From positions 553,824 through 617,823 of the forward strand of contig KB722750.1 of assembly GCA_000349905.1 (NCBI GenBank): a stretch of 64,000 nt of DNA. The letters run 5' to 3'. The notes beneath the pieces are model-generated. The model saw nothing but the letters and a program-made list of their open reading frames with translations. It was not told the DNA's origin and searched no databases. Below, in pieces: positions 25,109 to 37,061 of this stretch. Position numbers and translations under genes: made by a program. This DNA comes from Volvariella volvacea V23. Lineage: Eukaryota; Basidiomycota; Agaricomycetes; Agaricales; Pluteaceae. The first letter of the stretch is position 1; each line of letters starts with the position of its first letter.

Positions 25109-26769
25109 ATGGAGGATAGCAGTAATAATAACACCGAATGCATCTCGACCAACCACAGCGCCTCAACTTTTGTCACTTCCCTGTATCCCGATATCCTTAG
25201 TCGCATATTCCTCGTCATCGCCGAAAGCGCTGAATGGAGTTATCGAGATTACGTTCCACAGACGTCCCATGTGTGCGCGTATTGGCGAGCTGTGGCGCTA
25301 CAGACATATCAGCTATGGAATAGGTTCGTTCTACGCGAGCCCGAGTCCCTAGATCACCCTTGGACGCAGGAACGCCTCAAGAGAACCAAATCTTCACTAA
25401 TTGACTTGACGGTGCACCCTTATGATGGCCTAACTCTCGCATTGATCCCGGACACCCATCGCGTGCGGTCACTCAAGATCGAAGAAAGCGAGCATCGACA
25501 ACGCGCTCGGTGGCGTTTGATTGAAGACTTATTGCAATCGTTCTTCAGCATCTCAAACTCAAGCCTGCAGTTCCTAACGATATCGTATCGCCGATTCCCC
25601 ATCCCCGCCGAATCGCTTCAACTTTCGTCCGGGTTATTTCGAGGCCATGCACCGAATTTGGTGTACCTACGCTTAGATGGCTGCATACCCCAGGATTGGA
25701 ACGCGCTTTCTCTTCTTCCCTCTTTGAAAGTTGTCGAGCTCCCAGAGTTGTATGGGCCACCGCCGCTTGAAGAGCTTTCACGAATTCCCCACCTGGAGAG
25801 CCTGACCATCGACTTTGCAAGGGATGCGACCACCTCCGTTCCCAATGCGGATACCATTCGTTTCTCCTCTCTCCGAGAGTTGACATTGACCGGCTTGACA
25901 GCTGTAATGATGCGCAACGTCTTGGGGAGTGTTCACCTACCGCTCTGCGTAAACATCAAATTCGAGTGCGTCGACGGTTCCGAGCAGGACTTTGCGGACC
26001 TGAAACCGATCCTCATTCGCTTCTTGTCCACGGGCACACCTGTCCTTTCTACGATTCCGCTCGATTGCATGGCACTGTTGGATGGGTCGATCGCAGTCGT
26101 CACGGCGGATAGCCACAACTTGAAGCACCCACAACATAGCTGCGACTGTACATCTGCGGCGGAAATTATGGCCACCTCGGACGAGATTAGCATCCTGTTC
26201 GATGCCGGCTCGAGGACGACCAAGTCCTTCATCACCAACGGCATCGTATTGCCTCTCGCTCTCTGCTTCAATTGTAGCGACATCCGCTACTTTCTCTGGT
26301 CTCCTGGCTCTGACGTGACGCTCGATCATCGACTCTCTTCCAGAATGAAAGAATTAAGGGTAATGGACGCAGTGGTTGCTGAGCCCAGCTTCCTTGACGA
26401 TCTTGAACATTGGCAAGAGGACGTGGGTTTGACGCAGGGAGATCCAGGTCCTGATGATGAGCAACTTCCCAGTAAGCACTCCCTGATATCAGACAAACTA
26501 CCAACCCACCTTTGCTAAACCTAGGAGCCCTGTGTCCAAAGCTTGCCACGCTGAACATCATTCATCCTAATGCAATGGATATGGATGTCGGGACACCATC
26601 TCCAGAGGATACAGCAGGTTTTTACAACGGGTTATTAGACAAGTTGACGAGAAGGAGCAGACTGTTGGGTCGACCTTTAAAGACGCTTTTCATCCATGGA
26701 TTTGTCCATTTGGGGGAACCGGAGAGAATGGGTTTGGAGGCTGTGGCGGAAGAGGTTTACATCAGGTAA
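25109..26769 (+). CDS. F-box-like protein, paralog 1
   Basis: Predicted 535 aa; exons 25109-26471 and 26525-26769. An F-box-like segment lies at residues of about 25-75: LYPDILSRIF, then VPQTSHVCAYWRAVALQ and LWNRFVL, the usual P..IL..IF / VC..WR..A / LW pattern that binds Skp1 in SCF ubiquitin ligases. The rest is Leu-rich with repeated xLxxLxLxxC blocks (for example LVYLRLDGC), suggesting irregular leucine-rich repeats for substrate binding. The C-terminus (LLGRPLKTLFIHGF) is shared by the paralogs. Start ATG chosen because a matching ATG with similar upstream bases begins paralog 2. Confidence 0.85.
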
Positions 26770-27384
26770 AAAGTCGAGCGCCAGGGCTGAAGGCAGAAAA
26801 TGAAGGTGATGCGCTTCAAGGAGCTGAAAAGAGGCAGAAAGGTATGAGTCTTGAGGGCTTCAGAAAGTGCTCCGAATTTATTTCTCCAAGTTCAGTAACT
26901 GGATATAGCGTGTTGCAATTGTATTTTAGCTTTTTATGACAGCTCCAGCTCGATAAAGGACACGCCGCGACTTCACGCTCGACCTCCAACTTAGCCTTTA
27001 GTGAACAACAGACTTGGATGAATGGAAAGCTGGCATTCTAGTTCTCAGCGATGATGTCAACGGCCCATTTATGAATTCCAAGCCGCATTGGCCATATAGT
27101 GCATAAAAATCGAATGATCATATACATAACGTATTCGAGGGACAAGCGTGAAGTGCGGAGGAATCCCGATAGGACGCTGGCTATCCCACAAACACGGCGA
27201 GTGCGACGAGGATCGGGCTCATGCTTCGTATGTAGCCGTGGCGGAGAGGAGACAATTTTCCCACTTCCCACGCCACACGGCACACAATATTCTTCTGACA
27301 GTAACTGCACCATCACTCCTCCTCTGTGTGTTGACTTGTTCTAACAACAGGAGTCTCGCTTCCAGTCACACAATATTGCCTACG

Positions 27385-29112
27385 ATGAAGGGCGACAGCA
27401 ATGGCGATGCAGAATGTACCAACTATAGCGCCTCGGCTATTGTCACTTCCCTGTATCCCGATATCCTCAGCCGTATATTCCTTGTCGTTGCCGAAAGTGC
27501 CGAGTGGAATTATCGAGATTACGTTCCACAGACATCCCATGTGTGCGGTTATTGGCGAGCTGTAGCGCTGCAAACATATCAGCTATGGAATAGGTTCGTT
27601 CTACGCGACCCCAAGTCTCTAGATTGCCCTTGGATGCAAGAGTGCCTCGAAAGAACCAAATCTTCATTACTTGACTTGAAAGTGTACCCTTACAACGGCA
27701 TAACTCTTGAATCACTCCCAGATACTCATCGGGTGCAGTCACTCAAGATCGAAAGTAATGAACTTCAACTACGCTCCAGGTGGAAATTGATCGAAGACCT
27801 ATTGCAATCATTCTTTAGCACCTTAAATCCCAACCTACAGTCCTTGGCAATTTTATATCACAAGTTGATTATTTACGAAGATCCACCGCACCTTCCATTC
27901 GAGTTAATTCACAGGAATGTACCGAACCTGGTGCACTTGCACTTAGCAAGCTGCGTGCCCAAGGATTGGGACCCTCTTCCCCACCTTTCCTCTTTGAAAG
28001 TCGTCGAGCTTTTAGGATTAAAGAGGTTACCACCACTCGAGGTGCTTTCGCGGATTCCCCGCTTGGAAAACCTGAATATTCATCTTCAAAGCGACTCGTC
28101 CGCCTCTGTTTCTTACACAAATACAATTCATTTCGCTTCCCTCCGACAATTCTCACTGTCAGGCTCGACCACTGCTATCATGCGCCCAGTATTGGCGAAT
28201 ATTCGCTTGCCGCTTTGCACAAGAATCAAATTGGAGTGTTTTGGTGGTACAGTGCAGGACTTTGCAGACCTCAAGACAATTCTCATGCGCTTCTTGACCA
28301 CCGGCGCGCCTTTTCTTTCTACTATCCCCCTTCAATGCATGGGACTATCAGATGCGTGGATCATTGCAGGTTTAGCGGATGCCCGTATGCACTCGCAAAA
28401 CAATTATGATTATACAACTGCGATGGAAGTGATGACTACCTCGGACGAGATAAGCATCGAATTCGACGTAGATGCTACGGAAGTCCAAACTTTTATTGCC
28501 GACAACATTATATTACCCCTTGCTCTCTGCTTCCGTCGGGATCATCTCCGCTACCTTTTGTGGTGTCCTACTACCTTGGATTTGGACGTGAAGCTCAGGG
28601 CAGGTAAACAATTCTTTTCCAAATTGACCGAGTTGAGGGTGATCGATGCAATGACTGATCAACCTGATTTTCTCGATGGCATCGTATGTGGGCGGGAAGA
28701 CACAGATTTGTCCCGGCAAGAGATGAGCTCTCAGGATGATCAGATCAGTGGTACGTTTTATGCCCTATAAGAAGAGCTTCCTGCTAATAGCTTTGCTTAT
28801 ATCCTGCTGTCCACGATACTAACTCTCCCAATTTTAGTAGTTCCATGTCCGGGTCTTGTTATTCTCAACATCATTCATCCAGAAGCAGATGGAATAGCAG
28901 TCGAGGATTCATCTTCAGAAACGAGAGCAAGACTGTTCAACAATGTATCAGATAAGCTAATGGAAAGAAAGAGATTGCTGGGTCGATCATTAGAGAAGCT
29001 TTCTGTTCGTGGATTTGGTGAATTGAACGAGTCGGAAAAAATGGGTTTGGAGGCTGTCGCGCAAGAAGTTTACGTTGTGGTCAAGGATGTAAATAGTTTT
29101 CTTGGGTATTGA
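27385..29112 (+). CDS. F-box-like protein, paralog 2
   Basis: Predicted 546 aa; exons 27385-28750 and 28838-29112. The F-box region (LYPDILSRIF..VPQTSHVCGYWRAVALQ..LWNRFVL) is nearly the same as in paralog 1, while the repeat region has diverged. The intron lies at the same place and phase as in paralog 1 but is longer (87 nt). The 5' flank (a TTCTAAC-containing stretch about 40-50 bp before the ATG and TACGATG at the start) also resembles paralog 1, so the tandem duplication included the promoter. Likely a substrate adaptor of an SCF E3 ligase. Confidence 0.84.
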
Positions 29113-30119
29113 GCCAGTGTCAAGCGCATTGTGACCTTCTTATTTCTAACCTTGTCCCACGAGCCAGGGCTGAATTCAGAAAATGAAGATGGTGAGTTCC
29201 AATTTGAGGGAGTCGATCATAAAAAGAGGTAGAAAGCTAATAGTGAGTTCTGAGGGATCCTTATTCAGCAGTGCCTTTGAAACTTGATATTGAGGCTCAT
29301 GCAGGGGTGCCAAGTCGTATTGACGGTCAATAAAACCAGCCATTCTCAAACTTGATCCAGTACATGCAAAATTGCCCTCTGGACGATATCTGCATACACG
29401 CAAGCTGTCACTTGTCCAAGCGCCTGTGGGCGATCGTTGACCTCTTACAAACAACTCACCGGAATCCGCCGCCTCGTGTGCTGAATGTGGCGATTTGAAA
29501 AGTAGAGATCGCAGGTGCTCAACAATGTGGGCGCACTGGACACCCGCATAACAGGCTTACAGACGCAATTTTATCCCAAATCCCACAGTACAAGGGCACT
29601 TAACTTAGCAACTGGTAACACATGTCCCCTTGACTTCGAATGCCTAGTGTATGTCAAAACTACTCATGCGGAAACATAAAGGAAAAATAATGGGTGTGGT
29701 ACCTGAGCGTACAGGGCTAGGAAAGCTCCAGTGGAAGACCTAAAAAAGGCAAAGTGGACTCGATGGACGCAATGGGCAGAAGTCTCGTGGCTGGTGGGAG
29801 AATTACAAACTGGACGCAAGCAACTATTTATGTCGTTGCAGCAGCTTGTTCTTTGACTATTGTCGCTCTCACTCCTCCGGGAAGTTCCTCAGTTTTATTT
29901 TCCTCTCGAATTAGTGAGTCCTATAGCCTTGTACGTCCTCGACTTGAATGCACCATCATATAGTGCTTCTTACGTCTCATAAAATCTACCACTATGATGA
30001 CAGTTCAAGTCGCACCTTATTAACTGTAAATTGCATTTGTATTGTACGTTGGAGGACTCCCTAGTATGCCTTCGAGCGGTGCTGACCGTTTGAGACTACA
30101 ACACAGTTGGCAATCCGAG
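29113..30119. other. Gap between F-box paralog 2 and E2 copy 3
   Basis: About 1 kb. A 70-codon frame at 29754-29963 has no supporting feature. Nothing else seen. Confidence 0.4.
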
Positions 30120-30845
<726 letters not shown>

Positions 30846-31704
30846 AAATTATGCTAAATTTAAGAGCCTATGTGCAAACAGGTACGCCATGTAAGGTGGA
30901 CGATTCGAGACTAAATGCTCAGCACTCCTTTGTGATATCCACAGGAATGACGCACGTTTCACATACTCCTAGTTTTTACATTCACAGTTCGTGTAGCAAC
31001 AATTCATTAGCTATTTCATGGATCCATCTACTTTGCGAAATAATTGCCAATGTTGCTCCCTTTTATGTAGAATTGGTTCCAGGCTGTGCTAGTCTTCAAT
31101 AGTTCTCAGTTGTGCGCATTGTTTTGGTATTGATCTTTCCTCAGTCTCCTCCCCGGCATTCTTATGATTCGTCAGGTCCCCTAAGAATCCAACAGTGGTT
31201 GCTGGGCTGGTGGTGATACTGATGTTCCTGGTCAGGTGACCAGTAAGTCAGCCCGACTCGACAATTTTGAGGCAACTCGGAAGATCTTAATTACCAAAGA
31301 CTTGTATTTTATAGATATCCAGTCCAACCGCCCACTAGTCTTGGCTCCATCGACTGATTTCGGACGCAAAATCTTCTTCCCCTGATTGCAGTCCAGATTA
31401 CCCATCCGTGAGTGATCCTAATGAGGCTCTTCCATCGGGAATGCTAATAACTTCCTGTGCGAAGACTTAGAAATCTCGATTTCTAGTGCAGAAACTACGT
31501 CAGTTAATAACGATACGGCTGCATTGCATTTGCGTTGGAATTGCGGTTGTTAATCGCGAGCGCCTATTGTGATAGGCTTTTGCGTAAGCTGTGCGTGCCT
31601 CGGCCATTGTTTGCCAAAGACCTCCACGGTTACAGCCTTGCACCGCACATCAACTCATTCCGCGTTATAAAGGCCCATTTCGTGGTCACCAACCACTGCT
31701 TACA
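30846..31704. other. Gap of about 0.86 kb
   Basis: 3' end of E2 copy 3 and promoter of F-box paralog 3. No supported gene. Confidence 0.4.
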
Positions 31705-33405
31705 ATGAACCACAGTACTAATCACGACACTGAGTGCCCCCCAACCAAGCACTGCACTGCAACTGCTGTCACTAATCTATATCCCGACATCCTCAGCCAC
31801 ATCTTCCTTCTCGTCGCGGAAAGCGTTGAATGGCACTATCGACGTTATGTTCCACAGACATCCCATGTGTGCGGGTATTGGCGAGCTGTAGCGCTGCAAA
31901 CCTCCTTGCTGTGGAATAGGTTCATCATACGCGACCGCAAGTTTCTAAAGCGTCCTTGGACACAAGAACGCCTTGAGAGGGCCAAATCCGCGATGCTCAA
32001 CATCACAGTGCACCCCAGTGACGGCTTGACTTCCGAATTTATTCCAGACCTTTATCGCGTGCAATCGCTCAAGATCGATGGTAATAAATCACGCACCGCC
32101 TGGCATCTCATTCAGGATATCTTGAAGCCGTACACATATGAACAAAACCCAAACTTACGATCCCTAATTGTGTTGTATCGCCGCCCATTCAATCAAACCG
32201 ATCTGACACAACTCTCATTCGAACTATTTCACAACAACCTGCCAAATCTGGTATCCATACACTTGGGCGGTTGCTTACCCGATGATTGGCGCTTTCTTAC
32301 CCACTTTCGCTCTTTAAAGAGCCTCAAGCTCACCGGACTAGAGAAGTTCCCATCATTCGAAGCGCTTTCACGTATTCCCCATCTAGAAGATCTCAGTGTT
32401 GCTTTTACTAAAGTGATGACCCCCTATGACCCCAAAACCGTTGCGCGTTTCAACTCTCTTCGGAAATTTTCCTTCAATGATCCTACAGCCGCTATGACGA
32501 GCTACATCCTGGGGAGTATTCACTTGCCATCCTGCACCAAAATCGAGCTTGAGTGCGATGGCGGCACAGAGAAGGAATATGCGGACTTGAAACCGATTCT
32601 CGCTCACTTTGTGACTACCGGCGCACCTCTCCTTTCCACTCTCCCACTTCATTGCATGGCGCTAGCAGATAATTGGATAGCTGCAATTGCACCAGATGGT
32701 CACAAGCACTTACCTAGCTATTGCAACTGCACATCAGCAACGGAGGTTGTAGCCACGTCGGATGGGATAAGCATCGAACTTGATGCCGACTCGATAGCAG
32801 CGAGAACCTTCGTTGCAACCAACATTATACTGCCCCTCGCATCCTACTTCAATCATCGACACACACGTTATCTTCTATGGTCTCACGTCAACACGGAACC
32901 AGATGTGAAGCTCGGGTTGGACCATCGTTTCTTTTCCAAAATGGTAGAGTTAAAGGTGCTTGATGTGGTATCGGATCAGGCTGGGTTCCTCGACGGCATG
33001 ATTCACCTGCAGGAAGAGAAAGGACCTACTCAAGAAGTGCTTAATTCCCCTAATGAGCAACTCAGTGGTAAGTTCTCCACCCTATGCGACTCGCTATCAC
33101 CTCCATCATACTGTCTATCAGATGTCGCACCAAAGATCGCAGCCTTGTGTCCGAATCTCATCGCACTCAATGTGATCCACCCTGATGGAATGGAAATTGG
33201 TGTTGCAACTCCAGATGTCGCCTTCTTCAACGAAGTGTCAGACAAATTAACGAGAAGGAAGGTGCTTTTGGGACGACCTTTAGAGGCACTTTGCTTTCAT
33301 GGGTTTGGTGAATTGGTAGAGTCGGAAAGAGTAATTTTTGAGACCGCAACTCAAGGCGTTCGTTTCGATATGAGTGATATAGAGAAAATAATTAACCAAA
33401 TGTAA
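31705..33405 (+). CDS. F-box-like protein, paralog 3
   Basis: The F-box region LYPDILSHIF..VPQTSHVCGYWRAVALQ..LWNRFII matches the other two. The frame is open throughout (566 codons). However, a GTAAGT..TATCAG interval at 33068-33121 (54 nt, divisible by three, no stop) lies exactly where paralogs 1 and 2 have their intron. The spliced protein is therefore probably 548 aa, and retention would still be translatable. The Leu-rich middle and the C-terminal block (LLGRPLEALCFHGF) are conserved. Likely an SCF substrate adaptor. Confidence 0.84.
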   Translation: MNHSTNHDTECPPTKHCTATAVTNLYPDILSHIFLLVAESVEWHYRRYVPQTSHVCGYWRAVALQTSLLWNRFIIRDRKFLKRPWTQERLERAKSAMLNITVHPSDGLTSEFIPDLYRVQSLKIDGNKSRTAWHLIQDILKPYTYEQNPNLRSLIVLYRRPFNQTDLTQLSFELFHNNLPNLVSIHLGGCLPDDWRFLTHFRSLKSLKLTGLEKFPSFEALSRIPHLEDLSVAFTKVMTPYDPKTVARFNSLRKFSFNDPTAAMTSYILGSIHLPSCTKIELECDGGTEKEYADLKPILAHFVTTGAPLLSTLPLHCMALADNWIAAIAPDGHKHLPSYCNCTSATEVVATSDGISIELDADSIAARTFVATNIILPLASYFNHRHTRYLLWSHVNTEPDVKLGLDHRFFSKMVELKVLDVVSDQAGFLDGMIHLQEEKGPTQEVLNSPNEQLSGKFSTLCDSLSPPSYCLSDVAPKIAALCPNLIALNVIHPDGMEIGVATPDVAFFNEVSDKLTRRKVLLGRPLEALCFHGFGELVESERVIFETATQGVRFDMSDIEKIINQM

Positions 33406-34286
33406 TTAAGTCACCTACGTCTGGTTGATAATCTGCCCCTTTTTCGCGTTCATTAGTATTTTCAAAGTGAAAGTGAAAGCGAAGGTAATGTTCCGTGGGC
33501 TATCATCGTTCTCCACTTAATTTCAATTCATTTTTGCTCATCTTTTGCTCAGATGAAGATCTTGTCTATCAAGGATATAGTATACGTTTAGGTGAGGGTC
33601 CATGTAAGCACTTATACCTTTACTCAGACATCGTGTACAGTCCGTCAGATTCTTTTTTGCGCCCTGACCTACAACCGTGCTTAATTTATAGAGAATGCTC
33701 AACGACTATGAGGGTCGTTCACGAGATTCAATAATGGCTCGAACTCACCATATATCTCCTGAACTCTCGAGAACAATAAGCCTGTTGTCAAGAGGATACC
33801 ACGCTAATCATATAACTCTGGGTCCGGAACAGATGATAATGCCCGGGATTACGGAAGAGATTAAGAGAGGTAGGCCCGCTTCCTGAAAAATGAGCTTACG
33901 TTGGTCTAAAACTGCGTTTGGATGCACTTCAATATTACTAGGATTGTGCTGTAAATAGTTGAGGGTACATTATGGACTATGGGACATGAAATCAAGGAAG
34001 AGCTGGCCATCAACGATTTGGAGGTTGACTCCGAATGTGTCAAGTTCGACCTGAGAGCACCGGTTGCTGGGTTTGGGCGACAGTTCCGTCGTATGTTGGA
34101 TTGAAACCACTGGGTGATTTCTCCTGCGGTGTCAACGCCACGCTTGGCGCCCCTATCAGCTCGGAAGGCCATGGATGCATTCCGTTCCGAAACCACGTGG
34201 CACAGCTGATGTAATCGGCAAAATCGTGAAGCCCGAACCCGGAAACATTTCAACTCCAACCCTCCCGAAAAAACACCACCATTGCA
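33406..34286. other. Gap of about 0.9 kb
   Basis: Between F-box paralog 3 and the cyclophilin, both on the plus strand. The long minus-strand frame here overlaps the cyclophilin start and has no support. Confidence 0.4.
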
Positions 34287-35383
34287 ATGGCCTCTTTCCT
34301 CAGAAGATTCACGACCGCAGCGTCTGCTGGAAAGTCCTTGTATGTTTTCTCTCTTTTCGGGTCTTTGCAAAGTGCAGAATCTTAATCCGCTCAATTTTTC
34401 CCTGCACCGCAATAGTGCTAACGTTTTCGTGAGTTACTCATTTCGCGTCACCTCTAAACTGTCCCTAACTGTTCTCGCATCCCATTTCTCTTCAACGCGC
34501 CCACAATTCAAATCAAAACACGCGAATATGGCACCATCACCACATGCATATTGCGCTGTGCTCACTTAGTTCGACATTGCAATCGACTCCAAACCAGCCG
34601 GCCGAATCACATTCAAGCTCTACGACGACATCGTCCCCAAAACCGCCCAAAATTTCCGTGAGCTAGCTACAGGTCAACATGGCTTTGGATACGCTGGCAG
34701 CTCTTTCCACCGTATAATTCCTGGCGTACGTTCCCTTTCTACAGTTCTCATGTGATATCACTAGCGTGAATGTTGACATGTCACTATTTTGCTATTGATT
34801 TAGTTTATGCTCCAAGGTGGTGACTTCACCAGACATAACGGAACGGGTGGAAAATCCATCTATGGTGAACGATTCGCTGGTGCGTTCCTATCCTAAACCT
34901 ACCTTTTCACCTCAACCATCGCCGCGATCGAACCTCATTCTTGCGCCACAGACGAAAACTTCAAACTGCGACACAACAAGCCCGGTTTGCTCTCCATGGC
35001 TAACGCAGGACCAAACACCAACGGCTCTCAAGTACGCTCCACCCTTCTCTCTTCTCTCTCACAGCCTTAATTCCCCGGATACAGTTCTTCATCACCACTG
35101 TCGTCACCGAATGGGTACGCCCGTTCCTTCCTTTATTCCTTCCTTGACCGCATGCTAACTACTTTTAAATTTCTTTTCCGCATCCCGCGTACCAACCCAA
35201 ACCGAAATTGCTTCTTGTCGCCAACTCCTCTGCGCTCAACACAATCTACAGCTGGACGGCCGACACGTTGTGTTCGGCGAAGTCGTTGACGGAATGGACG
35301 TCGTCAAGCAAATAGAAGCCACAGGAACCGAGAGCGGTGCTCCACGAAAGAAGGTCCAAATCTCTTCCTCGGGCACCGTCTAA
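34287..35383 (+). CDS. Cyclophilin-type peptidyl-prolyl isomerase, probably mitochondrial
   Basis: Catalyses cis-trans isomerisation of Xaa-Pro bonds. Seven exons, 34287-34339, 34416-34428 (13 nt), 34570-34725, 34804-34879, 34952-35031, 35085-35114 and 35252-35383, give 179 aa. Catalytic and drug-binding signatures are visible: [19 protein letters not shown] (active-site Arg in FHRII), [20 protein letters not shown] and [11 protein letters not shown]. The N-terminus [19 protein letters not shown] is basic and hydroxylated, fitting a mitochondrial presequence on an otherwise cytosolic-type single-domain cyclophilin. The 13-nt exon encodes the ANVF before FDIAID and has clean AG/GT borders. Confidence 0.93.
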
Positions 35384-37061
35384 TATGCCATCTTTTAAAC
35401 AAAAAGAGGGATTAGACTAGCAAGGAGGATGGAATAGAACTTGAGGACGAGAACAAATGAAAGAAGTTCCAACCGGGATAGCAAAAACGGCTAATAAGTA
35501 TAAAAAGCTATAGGCTCAAGGGTATTTGCGTGCTAGGATCCTCAAGTATTAAATCAGTAGACTCATGAATTAATTTGCGTTTCTGACATTTACGGTGCTT
35601 CTTCATGTCGCCTCGGCGCCACACCAAGTTGGTTCAATTGCATCTTATCAATAGGGGACTCAATCACACGCCAAAAAAAATACACCAATATTGCAATTTC
35701 ATTACCCCGACAAGTCAGATGCATATGTATGTACAACTCCATACTGTCTATCTGCAGTACCTCGGAGCACGTATCTCGTATACACAGTCTATGTACATAC
35801 TTTTTTTGAGCTCAGACACTGGGGCTGGGGCCCAGTGCCGTTTCGCGGGTGTATGAACTAGAAGAGGAGCCAGCCGCGTACGCGCGTGTTTTGTAGTACG
35901 CAGACCTCCCTTCCAAACGGTAAAGAGCCAGAGCGAGAGTGAGAGGGGAGACTGGTGTTGACACTATTGGATGAACAATGAGGTAGACAAAGGGATATAC
36001 GGACGAGTACGAACGGAAGAAAGGTGAGAGGGAGGTAAAGATAAAAAGAGAGACGGGGAAATCACAAAGGGCACTACCTGCATGCACATCAGGATCACAA
36101 ATTACGATCAAGTCAAGTATATGCACATAGAAACAAAAATACGATGTCAATGTCAAACGGAGGAACCGCACCGCGACACCGGTGCGCTTCCTGATGTATT
36201 AAAAGTGTCAACAGCAGAAGGGGGAAGAAGAAAAAGGGACGACGACTCGGGCCACCAATCTCCACGACATATACGAGAACACGCAGGAAGAACAGGGCCA
36301 GAGTGATGGCGATGGTGATGAGGGATGGGTGGATGAGGTAAGTAAAAAAGGTGCTGGACTACTAAACTGAATCTACAAGACTGAGTTTGGTACTTTTGGT
36401 TGGTTCGATGGCAGTGGTAGAGACGAGCGGGCGATGATGATGATGATGACGGGAATATTATGATCTGTATGTGGGGAACAGAAAAGGGAAAGGAAAATAT
36501 AGGAGTCAAAGAATATCAGGAATGAACAAAAACGAAGAGACGGAAGTTGAAGTAAGCAAACAACAAGCAATGTGAGTGTGAGTGTTAGAGAGACGAAGAG
36601 GGGAGGGAGATATAGAGTAATAATCAATACGCAGGTATGTATATGTATGGGTAGATAACAATACTTTTACACCGTCTCCAGACAAATAAGCTGGAAGCGA
36701 GAGTATGTCGGGGGAGATCGCGATCACCATCGTCTGGAGATCCCGGTACACATTAACTAGAGCAGAAGAGACCAAATCGCGCACCAAAAGGAGAAAGAGA
36801 GAGAAAGTAATAAGGGTCCGAGATGCCAGCATTCGACCGCTCGGAATCTACAAGAATAAAATGGGGAGTGTTTTAATGATACCCCCTCTAATCCGAGAGT
36901 ACCAAGGACAGGGAGCAATCGGGTGGATGGGATACAACAGCCAGGCGTGATTAGAGAACAGTGAGAGGGAAAGCGAATGCATCGGGACGAATTACAGGAT
37001 GTGGAGACGAGATGGGAGAGCCAAGAAGATTACAACGGTCATGATGAAATACGCAACCAAT
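35384..37061. other. Gap of about 1.7 kb, convergent 3' regions
   Basis: Between the cyclophilin (plus) and the Sfp1-like gene (minus). The plus strand is purine-rich from about 35900 to 36850, giving long pyrimidine-rich minus-strand frames with no domain. I read it as untranslated or intergenic sequence. Confidence 0.4.

Noticed and set aside
27966..28409. Overlapping plus-strand frame inside F-box paralog 2
   Set aside because: Different frame from the conserved F-box product; shadow.
29754..29963. Small frame with a hydrophobic stretch
   Set aside because: No homologous features, no splice context, and length expected by chance.
33906..34412. 168-codon minus-strand frame upstream of the cyclophilin
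   Set aside because: Overlaps the cyclophilin first exons in antisense, has no domain and no conserved pattern.
35812..36832. Several hydrophobic minus-strand frames (Ser/Leu/Phe-rich)
   Set aside because: They come from a purine-rich plus strand, which makes pyrimidine-rich codons; no start context, domain or introns.
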